Shown piece by piece: positions 43,810 through 56,128 of a stretch of DNA of 64,000 bases. The notes beneath the pieces were generated by a model. It had not been told where the DNA came from and made no database searches. It saw nothing but the letters and a program-made list of their open reading frames with translations. The position numbers were made by a program, and so were the translations under genes. Positions within the stretch are counted from its first letter, which is position 1; every line of letters begins with the position of its first letter. Source of the DNA: Microbotryum silenes-acaulis (Eukaryota > Basidiomycota > Microbotryomycetes > Microbotryales > Microbotryaceae); contig QPFY01000007.1 in assembly GCA_003665825.1 (NCBI GenBank), positions 124,001 to 188,000 of the forward strand, read 5' to 3'.

Positions 43810-46090
43810 TGGAGCCGATGAGGTCACCCAGAACCCATTTCCTGTACAACGCCTCTTCGAAGACCTTCGCGTTTCCCTCTAGATTTACAGGTACCTTTGT
43901 CGTCTTATTCTTTATCACCCTCGCAGTATTTAACTTATAGCAGCAACGTTAGAGTCCAGAGTAGTTTGGTCTCCATTATACTAGCATTGCAGTACCCGCA
44001 CCCACGTATAGAATTAAAGCCATCTGCCGGGGAGGCAGTAGCGCGGATCTTCGCTGGGTAACGACGGGAGCTTGCTCTCCCAGTCGAAAGGCGGGACAAA
44101 GCACATGACAGAGAAAATATCTGGGTGTTGCTGAGAAGGCGGTAAGACGACTCAGCCCAGCTAAAATGTAGGTGGTTTTGTGTTCGTGGAGGTGGAGGTG
44201 CAGATGGAAGCGTGCTTCTTACACTCCGCTGGAGATCGTCGACCCTGGCGGACAACAGTCACGTGTTTATATCCCTGTGCGATCGTTCGCACGCCACCTC
44301 GGCTACCCGCGGAAAGCTGGGATTATCTCACACCGAAGGGGTCCGTGTCGCCACTTTCGTACTGGACGTGCTCAACGCCACTCTGAATCTTCACAAGGTA
44401 GGGACACAGGCAGGTATGACAGAGGACCTAATATTACCTGCGTGTGTCCGAGGACCTATTATTAGCTGAAAGGAATGAGGGGCATGTGCTTGCATTGCCG
44501 CGACATCCCGGCGCGTTTTGCCGTCTTCTCAAGAATTCATCAATTCGTCAAAAAGACGGGGACCGCTGCCCACGAAATCTTTCAATTTGCGCTCGGAGTA
44601 AGGTGACGTTCCATTGCAATACCCCCGAAGAGTTTGGGTCGTAGTAAATGTATCAAGGAGAGAAGGACGTCAGCCACAATGTAATTCCAAGGTACGAGTG
44701 GTATTTATTTACCTACCGGTAGCATCTGATGTAGCCGACAACTTGGAGAAGCTGGCGATTTGCCGGCGCTGTGTCCGACGGCTCGACGCTGAAAGGTTTG
44801 ACGTCAGACGAGAACTCGCACGGGCATCCCTGGAGAGCGGGGGATTTCGTTATCACGGGACTTTCGACCCCACGAAATAGCGATTGTTATAAAGTGCGTT
44901 TAGAGAGGTAACAAGCGGTACCGGAGACCGTCGGCAACCCGTCAAAAAATAATGTGGGACGAGGCAGGCTTATCGACGCCGTCGGGTTGGCCAGAACGCG
45001 GAGAAGGAAAAACCAGGAAAAAGGCCATGTCGGCCGAGCGCTGCGCAAGGCGACCTTGGCGCACAGTCGAGCATGCGTTGCCGTGCCACATTGTTGCATG
45101 CTGCTGAACACGACCGGCGCTCGGCTCCTGGGCGTTCTCGTGATTGACAAAGTCAAAGAGCGGGAGGGGCAGAAAGAATCTCCGATTGGCCGATTGGCCA
45201 ATGGCCACCTCGTTCTCCCGCGTGGTGAACAGGTCTCATGCGCCTGCCCCGGCCTGTGCGCGAGACGGAAGGCCTCGAGTCGGCCCGCCGCGCGAAGGAA
45301 CTGTCGGTCTATCTTTTGCGACAGCGACATCGCCTTTGGGCTGGGTTTTGCACTAAACAGCATGCTGTTTAACACACTCGGCACCAAAGGCTACGAACGG
45401 GCGTCAGCCGAACTGCTTGGCCTAACCGCCGCTCATTTTCAAGCCGGTGATCGGTGACGTCGGTTCTAGTGCATTGCACCTCTTGTTCCAGATTTTCGCG
45501 CTGGGAAACGAGAGACCAGGGGCTGGTCCTGGCCCATTTCACACTAGTTTCACATATTTGTGCCGACGATTTCCTGCAGAGTGATCAGAGCATCATGTTT
45601 CAATTCGCACATGAAACTCCGAGGAGGTGAAAAACCCCCTCTGCCGTGTGGCGTGCAAATGTCAGGGCGTTCCTCGGGCAGAATGGGGGCTAGCGCCGTC
45701 TTGATCCACGCGGTCGACCATCGAGCGCAGGCGACCATGCTGTCTCCAACCTAAATTTGAGATTGCCAAGCCAATCGGAGAGCAGCACGCCAGGCGATGA
45801 ACATGGATCACGCCTGAGCCTGGGATTCACTTTGCACTAAAAATGGTGTCAGGAGGCTGTTGATCTTCCCCGTTACTGGTCGGGCGGATCTCGGCAGCGT
45901 TGTCTCGCGCTTCGGTGCGATAGGAATCGCACGCTCCTTACCGCCCCGGGACAGAGTCACGAGCACGAGACTTGCGGAGTAGTCTCTGCACAAGGCCCGG
46001 GATCTTATCGCTTTCCTTCTTCTCCTTTCCCCTCACACTCCCCCCCAAAGTCCTCCGCCCCCCCTCCCTCCCCCATCTCGTCCGCCCACC
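43810..46090. other. Long intergenic region, no recognised gene
   Basis: About 2.3 kb. Short plus-strand frames around 44212-44880 contain protein-like stretches (for example VRVATFVLDVLNATLNLHK) without a family match. A local repeat GAGGACCTAATATTA / GAGGACCTATTATTA lies at about 44423 and 44450. The pyrimidine-rich stretch 46013-46090 is a typical fungal promoter/5' leader of the following transporter gene. Confidence 0.45.
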
Positions 46091-48918
46091 ATGAGTGGAC
46101 TCTTGGCTCGAATGCCTTTCCGTCGACAGGACTCGACACACAACGCAGCCGACGCAGCCGAGGCCCCCTTGCCCGAGCGCGAGCAGACCCCTTCCCTCTC
46201 CGAGAAGTCCTCGCCAGCCTACGGCGCAGACGTCAAGGACGATGGCGTCGACGCTCACCACACCGCGGCACCTGATGCTGCCGTGGCTGACCTCGACCCT
46301 CGCAACTTGCTCTCCAACGGCAAGGAGGTAAGTCAATACCCCCAAGTGTCGCTTTGCTCCCTGTCCAGTAGGAGAATTCGGCAGCGGGTGTGGCGACACG
46401 CTGGGCCGGCGTTATCTCCGGGCCGGCCAAGATCGCGCCACCCGAGCCGATAAGGAGAGGGGAACTAGGCGCCTTCAGTCTTTGGTAACATGAAGCTGAG
46501 CATCTACAATTGCTCTCTACTTTATTACAGCGACCGATCGAGACCGCCGAAGATATTTCTACTCGGTGAGTTTTCGTATGGTGGCGTCGGCGCACAGGCC
46601 GCCGCCCGGCATCTCCTGAAGATTCCTGGCTCCGACACGGTGCTGATTGCTTGAACTCGACTTGACATCATTCAGATGCATCTCACTCGAAGATGACCCC
46701 ACACTCCCTGTCCACACCATTCGCATGTGGTTCATCGGCCTCGGTTTGACGTGCTTCGCCGCCGTCCTCGGTCAGATCTTCTATTTCAGGCCCCAGGTGA
46801 GCCTCCTTTGTTTGTCACACGACGATTGACTATGTCAAGCCTCTGGCTGACCCACCATGCCTTCCCGTCGCCACAGACCGTTTTCGTCTCGCAACTCTTC
46901 ATCCAGGTCATTGCCTTCATTATGGGCAAAGCATGGGCCAAGATCCTTCCCGGTCCCGAGAAGGGCAAGTTCTGGGCCATCCTCAACCCTTGCGACTTCA
47001 ACATCAAGGAGCACGTCGCCATCCTCGTCATGAGTTCGACCGCCACCGACTCGGCTCTCGCCATCTCCGTCTTCGCCGCCGAGGAGCTGTACTACAACAT
47101 CACCCCCAACTACGGTGTTGCCATCTTCACCTTGCTTGGCTCGCAATTGTTCGGTTACGGTATTGCCGGCTTGATGCGATCCTTCACCGTGTTCCCGACC
47201 TACATTGTCTTCCCCAATTTGGTCCCCGTCGTCTCGCTCTTCGACGCGTTCCACCGTGACCCCAACGGACCCGCGCAGAAGAAGCGTCTGCGGTTCTTCT
47301 GGATCACTTTCATTGCCATCTTCATGTGGGAGTGGATCCCCGAGTTCGTCGCCCCCACGCTTACCGGTATTTCGATTTTCTGCCTCGCCAACCGCAATTC
47401 GCCTTGGTTCACCCGTATCTTTGGTGGCTCCAACGGTAACGAAGGTCTCGGCATGTTCTCAATCTGCCTTGACTGGAACTACATCGGCTCCGGTGGTGGA
47501 TCGCTTGGTGCCCTGTTCACGCCTTTCAGCACTCGTACGTCTTTCCAGATCTCGAATCGATCACGGCATGACACTGATTCTTTCCGTGCATGCGTTTCAC
47601 GCTCACAGAGGTCTCGCAATACGCGGGTGTTGGTCTGTGCTGCATCCTCTTCTGCGCTTGCTACGTTAACAACGTCTGGAGGGCCCAGAGCTTCCCCTTC
47701 CTGTCGCAACAACTCTTTTACGAGAACGGAACCGAGTACGACCAATTGTCCATCCTCAACCCCGACTTCTCCCTCAACCAGACCCTGCTCGAGCAGCAAG
47801 GTATCCCCTGGTACGCGACCTCGAACGCCATCTACTACCTCGGCTCCAACTTGGCCATCGGTGCTTCGCTCTCGCACGTCATTGTCTGGTTCCTTCCTTC
47901 GATTATGAAGGCATTCAAGGAGTATCGCGACCGATCGCAACCCGACCCGCACTACCAGAAGATGTTGGTCTACCGCGAAGTCCCCATGTGGTGGTACGGC
48001 GCTACCCTCGTCATTTCTTTCGCCATGGCCATGGCGACGTGCTACACCGGTCACTCTCAGCTTCCTTGGTGGGCCTTGATCGTCGCGTTCATTCTCGCTG
48101 CGATCATCTTCCCCCCTATCTTGGTCGTCTACGCTGTCACCGGTTTCAACACCGACGTTCAGCAGCTCGCTCAGATGCTCGGTGCCGCGATCGTCCCCGG
48201 TAACTCGCGTGCCAACCTCTACTTCACCCTTTACGGCTCCAACTCGGTCTCGCAAGCTCGTGGCCTGACCCGTGATCTCAAGCTCGGCCAGTACACCAAG
48301 CTGCCTCCTATCTCGACCTTCGTCTGCCAGGTCGTCGGTACCGTCGTCGGCGCCATCTTGCAGCTCATCATCATGAAGTCGATCATCAGCGCCCAGCGTG
48401 AGATCCTCCTGTCGGTCCAGGGTACCAACATTTGGTCCGGTCAACAGGTCCAGTCGTACAACTCGCAGGCGGTCTCGTGGGGTGCGCTCGCCAAGTCCAT
48501 GTACGGCCCCGGTCGCCCTTACTTCATCATCCCCATGTCGATCGTCGTCGGCTTGTTCGTGCCCCTCCCCTTCTGGATCGGCCACAAGTTCTTCCCCAAG
48601 CTGAGGCTTAACCAGGTCGTCACGCCCATCATGTGCTGGTGCCTCGGTTACCTCTCGGTCGGCATCAACTCGTCCATCTTCGGCACCATGTTGATCGCGC
48701 TCTTCTCGCAATACTACCTCCGCCGATACCGTGCGACCTGGTTCCGCAAGTACAATTACCTCCTTTCGGCCGGTCTCGACGGTGGAACGCAGTTCATGGT
48801 CTTCATCGCCACCTTCGCTCTCTTCGGTGGTTCGGGCAAGTCGGTCGAAATGCCTACATGGGCTTTGAACCCCGACGGTGCCTTGTACAACTTCGACTAC
48901 TGCCAGAAGTTGACGTAA
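46091..48918 (+). CDS. OPT family oligopeptide transporter, copy 1
   Basis: A proton-coupled plasma-membrane importer of tetra/pentapeptides or glutathione-like substrates. Five exons, 46091-46327, 46531-46565, 46676-46796, 46877-47534, 47609-48918, give 786 residues, the normal OPT length. A hydrophilic N-terminal tail (RRQDSTHNAADAAEA) is followed by RPIETAEDISTRCISLEDDP and a series of hydrophobic segments starting GLGLTCFAAVLGQIFYF. Family signatures include NPCDFNIKEHVAILVMSST, YGVAIFTLLGSQLFGYGIAG, WEWIPEFVAPTLTGISIFCL, GNEGLGMFSICLDWNYIGSG and LNQVVTPIMCW. A tandem paralogue lies 0.9 kb downstream, and a 212-bp stretch (48145-48356) is almost identical between them. Confidence 0.96.
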
Positions 48919-49829
48919 TGATCGGGTTGAGTAGAGTGGTTTCATAATGGGCTTTGTTATTTCTTGGGCTATTCTGTTTGTAGTGATCTGATTTGAATCA
49001 GAACTCAGTTCTTATCAAAAATTTGGGGCCGTTCCATGGGAGATTGATTGATTTGGAGTTTCAAAGAGGTTCGTCCTAAACCAAGCACATGTCGCCCGGG
49101 AGACTCCGAGTCTTGAAGGCTTGTCGTGCATGCGGACGACTGGTCTGTGTAAGTGGATGACGAGCGTCTAACTATGTGTCAACTTGGAGGCATGATGCCT
49201 ACACCGGAAGGCGTAGGACCGACTAACCCGGTCACCCATGACCTGCGTCATGCTTCGCGAGGGCAAGCAATGCCTCGCAATCCGGTCTTGGTCGCGCGTT
49301 TCGGCCACCGCCTTTTTACATGCGGGCGCGCCGCGCCATCGCTCGATCGGGCAAGATACGCTTGAGCTCTTTACGACGTTTCGACCAGTGCCCTCCCACA
49401 GCGGCGGCGGTGAATCGGTGATAGACACGCTCATTCCGGCATTTGAAACCAACCGGACTCCCATTTGGTGCGATTCGGGCTCGGAACTGTCGTCGGTCGT
49501 CGTTGGTTGTCGTCGATTGGGCTGTACAATGAACCTGGGGCACTCCATTGCACTGCTGCAGTGGGAATGCGCGCCAAGCTCGGATCGCCCCCTTCGTGCC
49601 GTTTCGAGCACTGGTCTTGGTCGCCCTGCCTCACTTTTGGCATCGCTAGTGGGCCTTGAACCCCTCGGAAGCTAATGCGATCATCATCCGCCAAGCGCGC
49701 CCCACATCGCGGGAGAGTCGATTGTGTCGACTCCGAGAGCATGATGCCCTCAGGTCTGCACACCTCTCAGGCTTTGCTCCATCACTTCAACCTCTACAAG
49801 CTGTTCGACAGCCCTCATCACAAGCCAAT
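48919..49829. other. Spacer between the two OPT genes, no gene seen
   Basis: About 0.9 kb with no supported exon; presumably the copy 1 terminator and the copy 2 promoter. Confidence 0.6.
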
Positions 49830-52828
49830 ATGGGTGTATTCATCACTCGCCTCCCATTCCGACGACAAGAATCGAGCGATGTCAGCGACACTGCCAGCGA
49901 TGTCAAACCGCCATCATCCCTCCGAAGCGACGACGAAAAACCAGCGCCGACGGCAGATCGTCCCATCCTCGACAAGACCGACAAGGCCGATGTCGACGCC
50001 CCAGAAGCCGCGGTATCCCAGCTGGACGCGCACAATATGCTTGCCAATGGCAAAGAGGTGTGTACAATTCTTAAGAAGTTCTGCAGTAATCCCAGCCGCC
50101 AGGGGCTGAGCGCCGCCTTCGAGCGACCGCACACCACGCACTTGAGGATGCATGAGCATCTCAAGGGGTGCTTTTCACATCGGAGTTCAATCCTGACCCC
50201 GCTATTTTACGACACCTGCCTCTCTCATAGCGGCCGATCGAGACTGCTGAAGACATCGCCACTCGGTGAGTAGACGCTCGGACCCCTTGAAAGTAAACCC
50301 CTCCGTTACTACCTTGGCCTGATACATGTTTATTTCTCATAGATGCATCTCTCTTGATGATGACCAGAGTCTCGTTGTGCACACGATACGAATGTGGACC
50401 ATCGGACTCGGATTGACCTGCTTCGCCGCTGTGCTAGGGCAGATCTTCTACTTCAGGCCTCAGGTGTGCTAAGTCTCGATACGACCAGGCTCAGGCAAAT
50501 GCACCGCAACTGACGCATTGATGACGCGAAACACGCACCAACAGACCATCTTTGTATCTCAACTGTTTCTGCAAGTGATTGCGTATGTCATGGGCAAGAC
50601 ATGGACGTCAATTCTGCCCAAGGCAGACAGGGGTCGATTCTGGGCCCTCCTCAATCCGTGCGACTTCAACATCAAAGAGCACGTCGCCATCCTCGTCATG
50701 AGTTCGACCGCCACCGACTCGGCCCTCGCGATTTCCGTCTTTGCCGCCGAAGAACTTTACTACGATGTTCATCCGAGTTATGGCGTGGCCATCTTCACGC
50801 TCCTCGGGTCGCAATTGTTCGGCTACGGCATCGCTGGCTTGATGCGATCCTTCACCGTTTTCCCGACTTATATTGTCTTCCCCAACCTCATCCCGACGGT
50901 GTCTCTTTTCGACGCTTTCCATCGCGATGTGCGTTCCATTGCATCCCATATAGTACAGTGCCACAGCTGGCTGACCAAGAACTCTTGCGCTGTTGACTTG
51001 CCAATAGACCAACGGCCCCGCTCAAAAGAAACGCCTGCGCTTCTTCTGGACCGCTTTCGCCATCATCTTCTGCTGGGAATGGATCCCCGAGTTCATTGCG
51101 CCTACCCTTACGGGTGTCTCCATCTTCTGTCTCGCCAACCGCAACTCGGCTTGGTTCACTCGCATCTTCGGTGGTTCCAACGGTAACGAAGGTCTCGGCA
51201 TGTTCTCCCTTTGCTTCGACTGGAACTACGTCGGATCCGGAGGCGGTTCCCTTGGTGCCCTATTCACCCCCTTCAGCACTCGTGAGTGCCCTCGTCACTT
51301 GTCCATCTGTTGCTCTCGAGTGATTGACCTTCCAATTTATTTCCTGATCTCGAATCACCCAGAGGTCTCGCAATACATCGGAGTCGCGATCTGCTGCATC
51401 ATGTTCTCCGTCGCTTATGCGACCAACCTCTGGAACGCCAAGAACTTCCCGTTTTTGTCGCAACAGCTCTTCTACGAAAACGGCACGCAGTACAATCAGC
51501 TCGCCATTCTCAACAAGGATTACTCTCTGAACCAGACGAAGCTCAACATCGAGGGCGTTCCTTGGTACGCCACGTCAAATGCACTCTATTACATCGGGGC
51601 GAACCTCTCCATCGGGGCGAGTCTCACCCACGTCGCCGTGTGGTACCTCCCGTCGATTACCAAGGCTTTCAAGGAGTACCGCAGTCGATCCCAGCCGGAT
51701 CCCCACTACCAAAAGATGATGGCGTACCGCGAGGTCCCGATGTGGTGGTATCTTTTGACACTCGGAGCTTCGTTCGCCATGTCGATGGCCAGCTGCTACG
51801 CCGGCCACGCCCAACTGCCGTGGTGGGCTTTGATCGTCGCTTTCCTCCTCGCGGCCGCAGTTTTCCCGCCGGTCCTCATTGTCTATGCCGTCACTGGATT
51901 CAACACCGACGTTCAGCAGCTCGCTCAGATGCTCGGTGCCGCGATCGTCCCCGGAAACTCGCGAGCCAACCTCTACTTCACCCTTTACGGCTCCAACTCG
52001 GTCTCGCAAGCTCGTGGCCTGACCCGTGATCTGAAGCTCGGCCAATACACCAAGCTGCCTCCTATCTCGACCTTCGTCTGCCAGGTCGTCGGTACTGTCG
52101 TCGGCGCCATTCTTCAGCTCGTCGTGATGAAGTCGATTATCAACTCGCAACGCGCAGTGCTGCTTTCGGTCCAAGGCACGAACATCTGGTCGGGCCAACA
52201 GGTTCAGTCGTACAACTCGCAAGCCGTCGCATGGGGCGCTCTCGCCAAATCCATGTATGCCCCTGGCCGCCCCTACTTCATCATTCCTATATCGATCGTC
52301 ATCGGTCTCTTCGTACCCCTTCCATTCTGGGTCGGCCACAAGTTCTTCCCCAAGCTCAAACTGAACCAAGTTGGTAAGCACCAATTGATCTTGCTTTCTC
52401 TCTCTCACGCTGACGAGCACTAACCTTGCCACGATATGTCCCCGAACAGTGACACCCATCATGTTCTGGTCGATCGGTCTTCTCTGCGTTGGCATCAACT
52501 CCGCCGTCTTTGGCACCATGTTGATCGCCCTTTTCTCGCAATACTATCTCCGCCGCTACCGAGCGACCTGGTTCCGCAAGTACAATTACCTCCTCTCCGC
52601 TGGCTTGGACGGAGGAACGCAATTCATGGTCTTTATCGCGACGTTCGCCTTGTTCGGTGGATCTGGAAAAGCGGTGACGATGCCGACTTGGGCTTTGAAT
52701 CCGGATAGTTCTCGGTACAACTTTGGTGAGTGCATGGCGGGTGCGACCCACACGTTCCAGTGAATGAACTGACCCTCTTCATCATCCTTTCCGTCTTCTC
52801 AGACTACTGCATGAAGCTCACCAAGTAG
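49830..52828 (+). CDS. OPT family oligopeptide transporter, copy 2
   Basis: Tandem paralogue of copy 1 with eight exons: 49830-50057, 50231-50265, 50343-50463, 50545-50928, 51008-51281, 51363-52373, 52450-52725, 52803-52828; 784 residues. Exons 4 and 5 together equal exon 4 of copy 1 in length (658 nt), so an intron in the AFHRD/TNGPAQKK region was gained here or lost there. The same holds for introns before VTPIMFW and before the last seven residues. Conserved features include NPCDFNIKEHV, YGVAIFTLLGSQLF, GNEGLGMFSLCFDWNYVGSG and YNYLLSAGLDGGTQFMVF. The N-terminus MGVFITRLPFRRQES parallels copy 1's MPFRRQDS. Substrate range cannot be told apart from copy 1. Confidence 0.96.
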
Positions 52829-53543
52829 CCCGCACACGATTCGGCTATCCCACGTGTCGCATATTGATGACGTGGTGTACACATGATGAACGCTTGAAGC
52901 GTGGATGGTTTCTTTCGCCGACGGGCTGCTTCCTGCTGGCGTTTCTGGTCGTTTCTACGGTGTGCACCTTGTATTCTCATCAATCAGTCTGGTTTTCTAG
53001 GATCCGATGTATCATAAATTTAGTATTCCCTCTAAATCGGTGTGCCGATGATGCTCCCTGTGTTCATCAAGTAGCTTAGGGGGAAAAATGAAGAGGCGTC
53101 GGGTCAGCTCACAGTGCACAGGGCTTCGGCTCGCCGGCTTCCGTATCAGTAAATTATGGCCCGTTCGGGAAGATACCTCGAGTATGTTTGGGTCAGAATA
53201 GGGATGCTTGATAGCAGAAAACTGGCCCTCTAATAGCTGGACTCTATCAGAGTGGACGTAATTTTTCGATATTGGCGCCGGACTCAAGTCTCGTGACTTT
53301 GGCGAGCACGACTCAACTTTCAACTATCAGCGTGCTCTCGCCCGTCTGCGCCAGACCTCGCTCCTCCCACGACGCAGTCTAAAACCGGTGCTATCTCCAA
53401 CTTGGGGATTGGGATTAGTCGCTGCATCAGAACCACCACTCTACGCGGCAAGTGTACGCCAAAATTGAACCACGGCGCTTCGCAGCCAACCCCCAACACG
53501 ACGGGAGCCTTCAGCCTCGTCACGGCTGTAACACGGACTCGAC
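52829..53543. other. Intergenic region, no gene seen
   Basis: OPT copy 2 3' end and KTI12 promoter; no supported exon or repeat. Confidence 0.6.
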
Positions 53544-54736
53544 ATGGCTCTCGTCACCTTTGTAGGATACCCTTCAAGTGGTAAATCGACTCGAGCTCAG
53601 GAGCTGCAACGATTGCTCGCTGTCAAGCTCGCGCATCCGTCGACACCCCCTCATCTCGCCAAGCTGCAGGTCGTTGTGATCAGTGACGAGTCACTTCATA
53701 TCTTCAAATCCGCGTACGATGGTCAGTTGGCACATGTGCTACACTCACACTTAACGTATGCCTGACCTGTCCTTCGTTGCACAGACTCCCGAGCCGAGAA
53801 GCCAGCCCGGGCAACCTTATTCAGCGCTGCGGTACGGGTTATGCGCTCCGACACGATCGCCATCATCGACGCCATGAATTACATCAAAGGTAGTCGATAT
53901 CAGATGTACTGTGCGGCAAGAGAAGCCGGTGTCAGGACATGTACCGTGCGTGAGAGCCGATCTCGGAATAGGCGACGGAAGAGTTCTTCTAACTCAGTCA
54001 TGTCGCTCAGCAGGTCTTTGTCGCGACTCCTCCGAATACGTGTCAGGAATGGAATACGACCAGGAAAGAGTCATCACGATATAGCGAAGCAACGTCAGTC
54101 TTTTCCCGTCTTGCCTCCAGCGTCAGTGGTAGACTCTTATCCAAAAACTCTCCCCACAGCCTCGAGAACCTGATCTCTCGCTTCGAAGAACCTCGATCAG
54201 CTGCGCGATGGGACTCGCCATTGATCACAATAGCTCACTTTGACCCGCCATTGGACCCGACCACCGCTACAGACTCTTCGGAGGCGGCATCCCTCGGCTC
54301 AGCCGAAGGCGAGCGGATATGGGACGCCATTACCTCGGGTGACATCAAGCCGGCCAATGTGGCAACAATAGTGGTACGTACTATAAAGTACCAAACATAA
54401 TGATATCCGACTGAAAAGGGTCTTTTCTCCGACATACAGGTCCAGACCTCCTCCACTTCGTACCTAACTGTCCTCGAAAACACAACCACAACTCTCATCC
54501 AAACACTCCTCTCGCAACAGTCCCTCTCCCCCCTCTCAGGTCCCACAAAGCTCGTCCTCCCTGTCTCTCCCAAACCCATCACCGTCGAGATCACACTACA
54601 TCGCCCCGTCTCGATGCCACAACTGCAACGGTTCAAGAGGCAGTTCTCGAAATTGAATCAGCAGGCGGGGAAGGAGTTGCCGGTTGAGAAGATCGGGCAG
54701 TTGTTTGCGGATTATTTGCAAGACGGTTTGAGGTGA
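53544..54736 (+). CDS. KTI12: KTI12, Elongator-associated P-loop ATPase
   Basis: Needed with the Elongator complex for wobble-uridine (U34) modification of tRNAs. Five exons, 53544-53721, 53785-53945, 54014-54093, 54160-54373, 54440-54736, yield 309 residues. The P-loop is GYPSSGKS (residues 8-15) directly at the N-terminus (MALVTFVGYPSSGKSTRAQE). Further motifs are VVVISDESL, ARATLFSAAVRVM, AIIDAMNYIKGSRYQMYCAA with Walker-B-like Asp, REAGVRTCTVFVATPPNTC, and LENLISRFEEP...RWDSPLITI, the typical Kti12 middle. The C-terminus ends FADYLQDGLR, as in relatives. All phases agree. Start choice is firm because the P-loop begins seven residues in. Confidence 0.94.
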
Positions 54737-55504
54737 ATTGATGGTGGTGTTTGGGGTGAAGGTCAGACTGTTTTCGGTAGTGGACGTCTTAATCCTCTGT
54801 ACAGGCTTACCACCATGGGCTCGAAACGGAGAGCGGCCCCAATATGGATGCCGTTCATCCTCTGCATAGCATGATATGAAACTGTTGTAGCAAAAGAGTC
54901 ATGCTGACCAAAAGTGTACTACCAGCACGTGAGGAGAGTTGGTCAAGGAGCATTGCGCAAGTAAACGGGTCCCCCCTAAACGAGCTCTGGGATCTAGGGC
55001 GTGATACGGATCCATCGAATAACAAAACCCAACCTCACCAGGCGCAAAATTTGACCCCCGCAGAAGAGCTCTCCGACTGTTTACCGACGACTAACAATGC
55101 TTCGGCTCCGGCCCTCCTTTGTTTGGATTTGCCCCCAATGTCTCGAAGTTGAAATTGGTCGCAACGTGACGGTTGGAAATGTTTCGACTCCTTCGTAGAA
55201 AGCGCGCTGCGGACCAAGTAGCTCTACACCCCGCCATTCGTATTAATTCGGTGCCTGGAATCAATTAGCGTCATTTTGAATCATTTTGGCAAACGTCCGG
55301 GACATGAGTCACTCCTCCACTCATTTATTTCCACTCCCGTACGCCAGTTGCCAGCCGCGCCATCTCGGCTCCCCGGTGCTGCGGGGCCGGTTCGAGTGAT
55401 GCTGTGAACGGAGAGAGCTTGAGATGGACTCTCCGTCAGGGCGCTTCTCGGACCATGCGTTGGACCATGCGTTCCAATCTCAGTTGAATCACTTGTAACA
55501 CGGG

Positions 55505-55598
55505 CTGAAGCTGTTGGAGCTATTGGAGCTGTTGAAGCCATCGAAGCTATCGAAGCTGCTGGAGCTATTGAAGTCATTGAAGTCATTGGAGCTACACG
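55505..55598 (+). repeat. 9-bp minisatellite, about ten imperfect units (GAAGCTRTT)
   Basis: Units such as GAAGCTGTT, GGAGCTATT, GAAGCCATC and GAAGTCATT run head to tail. The period of nine keeps frames open on both strands. Confidence 0.88.
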
Positions 55599-55962
55599 TG
55601 CCAGGCATGGCGGCACAATAATAAGTGGGCGGGACAGCAGAGTGGTGCAGAAGACCCGGAGACATGGAGACGGCAGACGTGGAGACTGGCAGACTGGCAG
55701 ACGTGGAGATCGGCAGAGAGCTCGGATGCAGAGAGTTGGACTACAGAGTTTGTGGATGCCTGGTGGCATGCCGACTCCGGACTCAGCTGCGGACAAGAGT
55801 ATCAACACGCCCGAACGCCTGCGCGAGGGCGTCACGTTGAGTTAGGAACACAGGAACTTTGAGTAACGAGCTGTGATGCATGGCTGCGACTGGGCGCTGA
55901 AGATGCCACGAGAGTAACGATCGAGAGTTCTTACAGTGATGCGAAACGAGGTCTCTGACTAA

Positions 55963-56010
55963 ACACGCCCGAGCGCCTGAACACACCCTCGCGCAGGCGC
56001 TCGGGCGTGT
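55963..56010. repeat. Hairpin with 17-bp perfect arms and 14-nt loop
   Basis: ACACGCCCGAGCGCCTG (55963-55979) pairs perfectly with 55994-56010. A related sequence, ACACGCCCGAACGCCTGCGC, begins at about 55804. Confidence 0.92.
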
Positions 56011-56128
56011 AGGTTGCTAAGCTGACACCCCGGCGGCCCGGCCCTTGTTATCATGGGGGCGCCTGCTGTGGTACTGTGGTCTTGCATCTTCGAGGTATTT
56101 TATTTAGTGTTCCAGCGAGACTGATGCT

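Larger units (their letters stand above)
54737..56128. other. Repeat-rich intergenic region
   Basis: Contains a 9-bp minisatellite (55505-55598), a second purine-rich imperfect repeat of AGACxTGGAGA/GGCAGAC motifs (about 55662-55716) and the hairpin at 55963-56010. Open frames over the minisatellite simply reflect the multiple-of-three repeat. Confidence 0.6.

Noticed and set aside
47479..48945. 488-codon minus-strand frame over OPT copy 1
   Set aside because: Highly charged antisense frame over a transporter with matching membrane motifs on the plus strand.
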